Source: Litomosoides sigmodontis
Taxonomy: Eukaryota > Nematoda > Chromadorea > Rhabditida > Onchocercidae
Reading direction: 5' to 3'
DNA: 64,000 nucleotides
Assembly: GCA_963070105.1 (NCBI GenBank)
Contig: OY718808.1
Span: forward strand, 8,375,898 to 8,439,897
Both the position numbers and the translations under genes were made by a program. A model generated the notes under the pieces. That model was given only the letters and a program-made list of their open reading frames with translations. It was not told the origin of the DNA and searched no databases. How positions within the stretch are numbered: position 1 is the stretch's first letter; each line of letters opens with the position of its first letter. Below are positions 58,101 through 64,000 of the stretch, one piece after another.

Positions 58101-61100
58101 TATTTGTAATCAAATTCTAGCACATTGTACTTGGGTAGCTATACCGGAAAATGAGTGTTGCCCAGTGTGCCTTGGCTGTCAGGCGGATGGTGAAAAGCAT
58201 AAGCGAAATGAAACGTGGCAAAAAGATGATTGCACAAGGTTGGCTATCTTATTAATTTTTCTTTAATTTAAATTTTAGATTAATTAAAAGCAGAAAAAAT
58301 GGGACTGAGCGAATGTTTCATATAATCTTATTTTGTATTTTGAAAAAAATGATATCATTTTTTTGAATTAATTGATCGTAATTTAATTACTTAGGAATTT
58401 TCGGCATTTTAACGTTTTATTGCTCCCTCACAAGTTAAACTTCTCATTTGCCAAAATCTGCATTTTGCTAATATTTATTTTGGCATAATTAAATTTAGCT
58501 GTTCTTGTGGTCCAGATGGTATTCATTATTGTCAAAAACATATGTGCCAAGTGGAATGTGATAATCCGAGAAAAATCCCCGGCCAATGTTGTCCTATTTG
58601 TGATGGTTAATTGTCATTTGATGAGGCCTTTTAAAATTGCTTAAAACTTCATTCTTTCTCTTTCCGTTTTTTTTAATTTTCAAAATTTCAACCAGTGCCA
58701 TTATTTTCTTTTTGTAGAAAAATCCAGCAATTTTGTTTTTAATTTTTTCTTCATTTCAACTTTAAATATCGAAATTATAGCTGTTGTGAATGGATGGAAT
58801 GGCCGTAACAGTAAAATACTTTCAGAACCGATAGTAATAGTAAATCCGGCAATCTGTCCGTCATTGGAGCATTGTCCACTACGATGTGAAAACGGCCTGT
58901 TACGTGACTTAAACGGTTGCTTTCAGTGCAAATGCGCACCTGTACAAAAAGTTATCAGTAGCAGCTGTCAAGAACTCAGTGATGTTAATTGTGATAAGTG
59001 ATTTTCTCAATCATAAGTTTGCTAATTTTCTTGACTCCAAACGACTCGCAATTCGTAATTTACTAAATATGAATAAAGCAGATCATTTTGGAGAAATATT
59101 TGCTAAAAAACAAACAAAACATGTCGTGAAATCTTATTTTTAGGAATTAAAAAAATCATTTTTTTAAATTAATTTTGGGAACATTTGAAAAATTAATGTT
59201 ACATATCTATGAAATATTTGATGATGCATTTTCCATGCAACAATTGAACTTTAAAGTTGAAAAAAGGGAAATTGAACGTTTAGTGTAATTTATGTGATTA
59301 ATAATTAAACGCAATTTATTTATACATTACGAAAAAATCATTTTTATTTTACACATAAACAATTAGCCGGCAATTTTCGCCTCTTTGAAGAATTTGCGCG
59401 CACGGTTATTTGCGGGATGAAAAAAGTTGTGCCGTGTGCAAATGTGCTAAATGTCCACCACTTCATCAGTGTTACAAGCATTGCTTGTACGGCTTTGAAA
59501 GTAATACTAATGGTTGTCCGGTATGTAAATGTCGAGGTATACTTATCATCTCCTTTTTCTTCATAAATATTCTCCTTCTAAGTAAATTTTGAATTTTAAA
59601 CCAAAATTATTTTTTATCATTATTTACCTAATTTTAGAGTATTCACCTATATTTTCATAATTTAGCAAATGCTATAGTAGTATACAAAATTTCCATCATT
59701 TACTTTTTATTGTTTAAATTATATAAATTTAAGGAAGATTTTCTCTAAGTCTAATTTTTCAGCAATGGGTCGAATTGATGCAAAATTGCTATCAGTGAGG
59801 AAGGAGCAAGATGGTTGGGATAAGTGTTATTCGCTTAGTACACAAACAAGTGAGCTGTTTGAACGTGACAGTGGTGAATGGTGGAACGATGGTTGTCGAC
59901 ATTGTTTCTGTGAGCAAAAACATGTTAGATAATTAGTTAATTGAAATAAATTTAATTTTTTGAAAATTCGATATAATTTGTTAAAATGATATTTATTTTA
60001 TTTCTGGTTAATTCATATAAAGCATTGTATTTCTATGTATGTTTTCTATGCATCTTTTTTTGATTATATATAGTTTAATTGAAGGAATGATTAAATTTTG
60101 CTTTCCTTTCTTTTTTTCTTTTTCTTTTTAAGGAATTTTGCTCACTAATTTCATGTCCGCAACGAAATGTATCATGTCCAATTGAACATTGGAAAAAAAG
60201 AGAAGGTACATGAAATTTGATTATTTCATTTATATTCATACTATTCATATGTTCATGTTGCAAAAATTGAAGTAGCGTATTTTACTTTTTGATGAAATCA
60301 GTAAATCTTTTACAGGGAAACACAGGGACTAAAAAGATTTGTTGAAATATTATTAGAATATTCCTGCTACTGTAACAGGTTGCATCATAATATTTAAAAA
60401 TGTAAAAAAATTAAAGAGACGAATTTAAAGATGCCTGTTGTGCAAGTTGTGATTTGAAACCATCAATGGAACTGTCGAAACATGAACATACAGTGTGTCA
60501 AAGTGCTGGAAGATTGTTTGTTGACGGAGAAACGTGGCAATTAGCTCCTTGTACATCATGTACGTGTCGTGTAGGTAATGTGCTATGTCGAGTGGTCGAA
60601 TGTCCACCAATTGCTTGTCCGACGCCTATTTTTGATGAAAGAAACCAGTGTTGTCCAAAGTATGTTTATAGTGGGTTTTTCGTTTTTTTTTCTCCAAAAT
60701 AATTCAGCTTATAACCAGTGCCAATCAATAATTTATAATTTATCAAATATTAATTTTATTTGTTAAATCGAAATGTTATTTTTATCACTAAAAATGAAAT
60801 ATATTAGTTTCATAAGCTGATATCTTTTATCTGGCACTTGTGTTCATTTCAACCTGCAGTTTACAGTGTGAACTTTCTTCTAGATGTCCGGAAGAAACGA
60901 AATTATCAACAGGTTCGGAGGGGACATTACGTAATGGCGGTAAAGTAGTTTGCACGGACAATAATTATGTTGTACATGTTGCTGGATCAAGTTGGAGGAC
61001 AGATGAATGTACCTCGTGCAAGTAAGTCATATATGTATGGAGTGATATTTTAAATTAATAAATTTGAATTGTGTTATTCAAAATTTTGGTTCAAATTGCT

Positions 61101-62985
61101 AATAATTGTTGAAAGTTATCAATTGCATTGCAAATTAAATATATTTGCCTAACTTTCTTTTATTTTTTCGGATGTTTAGATGTGTTGCAATTGATGGCGA
61201 GGCAAAAATTAAATGCTTTGAGGAAAAGTGTCGGCAGTTGACAGATTGTCGAGGAATGCCATTAACAATTAAAGGAAGATGTTGTCCCGTTTGTTCAGGT
61301 TTACTTATATCTTATTGTTTTTCATTTCAAATGAATTTAAAATTGATTGCATTAAAAATTTTGATGTGAGTAACATGGCTGCGAAGGTTTTTTTGCAATT
61401 CTTTTTCTAAATTGATGGAATCATAAACGTGAAAATTAATTTTTTTATAATTTATTTTATTTCAGACGTACTATCATCCAGTGCAGTATGCAGCTTTGGC
61501 GATAATGTATATAGTGTTAATGAAGAGTGGCGTGATGGTCCATGTCGTAACTGCACCTGTCAACCAGGTGGTGGAACAATATGTAAAGAGCAACAGTGTG
61601 CCAAATGTAATGAATCCATACAAGTACCAGGACAATGTTGTCCAATTTGCAAAGGTTATCTTTCTAATACAAGCATATTAATTTACCTTTTTCCTTTTAT
61701 TTGATCCATAAAGTTGGTGAGAAAAGTTATCGTTACTTTAAAACAATACTATCATTGAAGACTTATGTATTAGACGTATTAAATAAAACAAAGCAAAATA
61801 ACCGTATAATTGTTAAAATTTAATTTACATCTCTATTTGTTTATTTTTAGTAAAATATATCGATAAGAATTAGATGGTTTCTATGTTCTTTTTTTGTTAA
61901 TTTTGTTTAAAATAAAATGATTAAATTTGATACCTAATGCAGATGTAGAATGGCGGTCCTTTGGCGAGGGCCAACTTCATACAGTTTTACTGAATGGCAA
62001 CGATTCACCATCTTTATCGTCAAATTCGCAAATGAATACGATGCTGTACGGTCTGTGCTTAACTGGATTTATTTTCACCGCTGTTATCGTCTTCATTCTC
62101 ATTTATAAATTTATCAAGCAAAGTAAGAATAGCGAAGAAAAGGTTTGTCGTTTTTCTTTCTTCTTTCATAATTTTTGCTTTAATGAAAATTTTTATCAAA
62201 TTAATTCTTGCATTTCTATCAAATTTTAAATATTTATTTGTCACATATCACACTGACACAATGAAATCAGTGTTGTTCGCTAGCAAATTAAAATTGCTAA
62301 GTAAATAATTCATGATCACAAATTTTTTGCAGAAGTAATTGCTTGATTGTATACAGTGTCCATAAAGTCATTTGTAAATTTAAAGAATGATGACATTATT
62401 GTAGCATAAATTTCAAGATTTCATTTTATTTGTTCTTATTAAGTTTAAAATTTTAAATGCACAATCTTTTTTATTTTAGTATAATTTGCAGAAATCGCCA
62501 ATTCATTACGACAGTTCTACAGTGTTGCTATCAGCTACAAAAGCAATTGGATCAACACCTCAATTGTATGAAGATATGTCAATTCGACGAAATAGTTGTG
62601 GCGATGGACAAAGTGAATTACTGATTTCATCAAAGTGAGTTATAAATTCATTATTGGTAGAGTCGTTGAAAATTTAAATTGAACTGCTAGAAGTATCATC
62701 AATTAAAAGTTTTTGAAATATTAGGCTGAGGTTTTTCATACAATTTTAATGATTTAGTTTTTTTTGAAAAGCTTTAACTAATTTAGCTCGGAAACAAGCT
62801 CGGCATCATCATCCAACGGTAGCTCAGGATACGGACCGCACTACGATACTTTACCGCTAAATCCAGTGAAAAAAAGTGTCAGTCGAACAAAATCAATGGA
62901 TTACGGTATTCGACGTGGTTTTGGTTCCTTCAAAAATAATGCATTTGGTAAATTGGGCAACAAGCACGGCTCTTGCAATGTATAA
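55088..62985 (+). CDS. crm-1: CRIM1/CRM-1-like cysteine-rich transmembrane protein, 5'-incomplete
   Basis: Nineteen exons join in phase into 921 residues: 55088-55121, 55819-55961, 56348-56459, 56612-56738, 57099-57172, 57386-57586, 58121-58238, 58499-58605, 58781-58997, 59391-59536, 59763-59923, 60133-60205, 60431-60659, 60860-61021, 61180-61298, 61466-61654, 61943-62142, 62480-62634 and 62787-62985. Order of parts: CRIM-type cysteine modules, two VWC domains, three antistasin domains, four VWC domains, a membrane helix and a cytoplasmic tail. This is the architecture of CRIM1 (human protein 1036 residues; C. elegans CRM-1), a surface protein whose VWC domains bind BMP/TGF-beta-type ligands. 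The signal peptide and IGFBP-type domain are missing here, so roughly 150-200 residues should lie upstream. The first exon enters in phase 0. Exon limits rest on phase and cysteine spacing. Confidence 0.93.
55819..57172 (+). other. crm-1: CRIM-type cysteine modules (exons 2-5)
   Basis: Residues about 12-163. Contains CPEDSRLVIPPPPPGECC, CEKGLERVLVRKG, EPGHCCDIFRC, CPDDSIRTASYVPAGTCC and CRCRASICIPASC. These alternate a CPxDS...GxCC module with a CRCxxxxC...GxCC module, as in the region of CRIM1 between the IGFBP and first VWC domain. Introns: 386, 152, 360 and 213 nt. Confidence 0.85.
56939..57004. repeat. (TG)n microsatellite in an intron
   Basis: Interrupted TG repeat inside the intron 56739-57098 of the CRIM1-like gene. 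Confidence 0.95.
57386..58605 (+). other. crm-1: VWC domains 1 and 2 (exons 6-8)
   Basis: GDGTPGRCCDRFTCED closes the preceding module. VWC1 starts CPYNGEMYDDGEQWHTNSC and ends ENECCPVC. VWC2 starts CQADGEKHKRNETWQKDDC and ends IPGQCCPIC. Both keep the W...C..C.C and CCPxC signatures. Each is split by introns at the usual mid-domain position. Confidence 0.9.
57762..57831. repeat. 35-bp tandem duplication in an intron
   Basis: Two adjacent 35-bp copies (57762-57796 and 57797-57831) differ by one base (GTACTC against GTGCTC). The duplication sits in the intron between the two exons of VWC1 and looks recent. Confidence 0.9.
58781..59536 (+). other. crm-1: Three antistasin-like domains (exons 9-10)
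   Basis: Antistasin 1: CPSLEHCPLRCENGLLRD ending NGCFQCKC. Antistasin 2 spans the intron: CQELSDVNCDKICAHGYL ending KSCAVCKC. Antistasin 3: CPPLHQCYKHCLYGF ending NGCPVCKC. Each has the six-cysteine spacing of the family. Human CRIM1 has four such domains, so one is absent or unrecognised here. Confidence 0.88.
59763..61654 (+). other. crm-1: VWC domains 3 to 6 (exons 11-16)
   Basis: VWC3: CYSLSTQTSELFERDSGEWW to GDACCASC over exons 11-13. VWC4: CQSAGRLFVDGETWQLAPC to NQCCPN. VWC5: CTDNNYVVHVAGSSWRTDEC to KGRCCPVC. VWC6: CSFGDNVYSVNEEWRDGPC to GQCCPIC. VWC3 ends in CCASC in place of CCPxC. Confidence 0.9.
61943..62985 (+). other. crm-1: Membrane helix and cytoplasmic tail (exons 17-19)
   Basis: The helix (about residues 771-793) reads LYGLCLTGFIFTAVIVFILI followed by YKF and basic residues, so the 128-residue tail is cytoplasmic. 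The tail is serine-rich and includes YDTLPLNP and KSMDYGIRRGFGSF, ending GSCNV at the TAA at 62983. Confidence 0.88.
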
Positions 62986-64000
62986 GAAGAAATAACTAAG
63001 TAGCATTGTAGGAAAGAGAGAAAAAAGTAAGAGGAATTTTTGATTGTCACTTTTCATATAATTTTTGCTAAATATCATTTACCGTCAAATTCATTTATTA
63101 CTTTTCATTTCATAACAAATGACATTATAATTGTCAAAATTTGCTCTGTTCATCCTAATAGTGATAGTGAAGAATATAGATATGCGAAATTATCCTACAA
63201 CAACTTTAAAAAGCTAATAAATAATGGCACTGAGAAAGAAAGAGAGGGAGGGAGAGAAAGACATGATTTAAAATTTCGAGTTGCAGAATATGATGAGACA
63301 TAAATTGTGCTAATTCATTCGTACATTAAAATTTAATGAAGCGAATGAGGTTTTTTTTTCAGTCATTATTAACTTGTTGTAGGGGAAACCGGTGTCAGTC
63401 AATTAACAATCCATATTGTCATTAAAATTTAAAATTAAGCAGAACTAAGAATAATTTTTTGGGATTAAGCATACTTTTAAAGTTCAAAATACATATATTT
63501 ATGCATATATATAACCATGTTAATGGTGCTGTTTCATAACGTTCTTCGGCCATATACTTTTAAATTTCCCATAAATCGTTTTGAACGATCATATTTACTC
63601 TCAGTTAACTAATAGGAAGTGTAAAGTGCTACGCAATTTCCATCATTATTTTTAATTTTTTCCGAAATTTAAAAATTTGTCAATTGTTAAATTTATTTTC
63701 GTCGAAAATATTTGAGTCTCTGGATTCATTTCATCTAACATAAATTTTAGACGAAGTACTGTAGTTCTTGTGACGTAGCCTTACATTTCAATTGTTCATT
63801 ATATTATAAATAATAAACAAGTAATATATTTAAATGAATGTTAGGTACAGCTAGCTTTGTTGGAAAAAATTGTATTCAAAAAAAATTCTCCTTTCTTTCT
63901 CATCTCCGATCATTCACAGAGCTTCTTTTTCTTTCATTTTTTTTCTTTCATCTTTGTGTAAGAATTTATTTGGGCGTTTCATTAATTTTGCTCCATTTGC
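62986..64000. other. 3' UTR and downstream sequence of the CRIM1-like gene
   Basis: AATAAA occurs at 63216-63221 and again near 63808; which one is used is unknown. No further gene is seen to the end of the window. A short GA-rich run lies at 63237-63260. Confidence 0.5.

Overview
The window looks like a nuclear contig from a nematode, most plausibly a chromadorean and perhaps a spirurid or filarial-like species; the genus cannot be fixed from the sequence. The reasons are an AT-rich background with long A/T homopolymers, many simple repeats, short exons separated by introns that mostly end in TTTCAG-type acceptors, possible spliced-leader acceptors just upstream of ATGs, and a gene recognisable as the nematode form of CRIM1/crm-1. 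There is no sign of operons of bacterial type, rRNA, tRNA, CRISPR or an intact mobile element.

Layout. From 1 to about 9.3 kb there is no intact gene. Short, unusually protein-like reading frames broken by stops and frame changes (407-670 and 763-939 on the minus strand, 2262-2384 and 6304-6366 on the plus strand) look like decayed coding sequence, with a long (TA)n and an ATT-family array between them. From 9352 to 10539 lies a 29-bp satellite of about 41 copies with a visible higher-order pattern. From 12095 to 15369 lies the first well supported gene: seven exons that join in phase into a 368-residue secreted protein with a C-terminal hydrophobic tail and no recognised family. Exon-like remnants at 17.1-17.4 kb may be a decayed relative of it.

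From about 18 to 55 kb the sequence is gene-poor, with simple-repeat arrays including a perfect (AAT)n of about 700 bp at 52786-53488. Within it are two dense clusters of TGATAA sites (19637-19696 and 29949-30011), an IGFBP-like cysteine-rich candidate exon just after the second cluster (30013-30220) that needs a frame change or a very small intron, and several weaker isolated exon-like islands.

From 55088 to 62985 lies the second well supported gene, a CRIM1/CRM-1-like transmembrane protein. Nineteen exons, including a 34-nt microexon, join in phase into 921 residues: CRIM-type cysteine modules, two VWC domains, three antistasin domains, four more VWC domains, one membrane helix and a cytoplasmic tail. 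Its start (signal peptide and IGFBP-type domain) is not securely located and must lie upstream. In known animals CRIM1 proteins bind TGF-beta/BMP-type ligands through their VWC domains. The two good genes are on the same strand but show no evident functional link.
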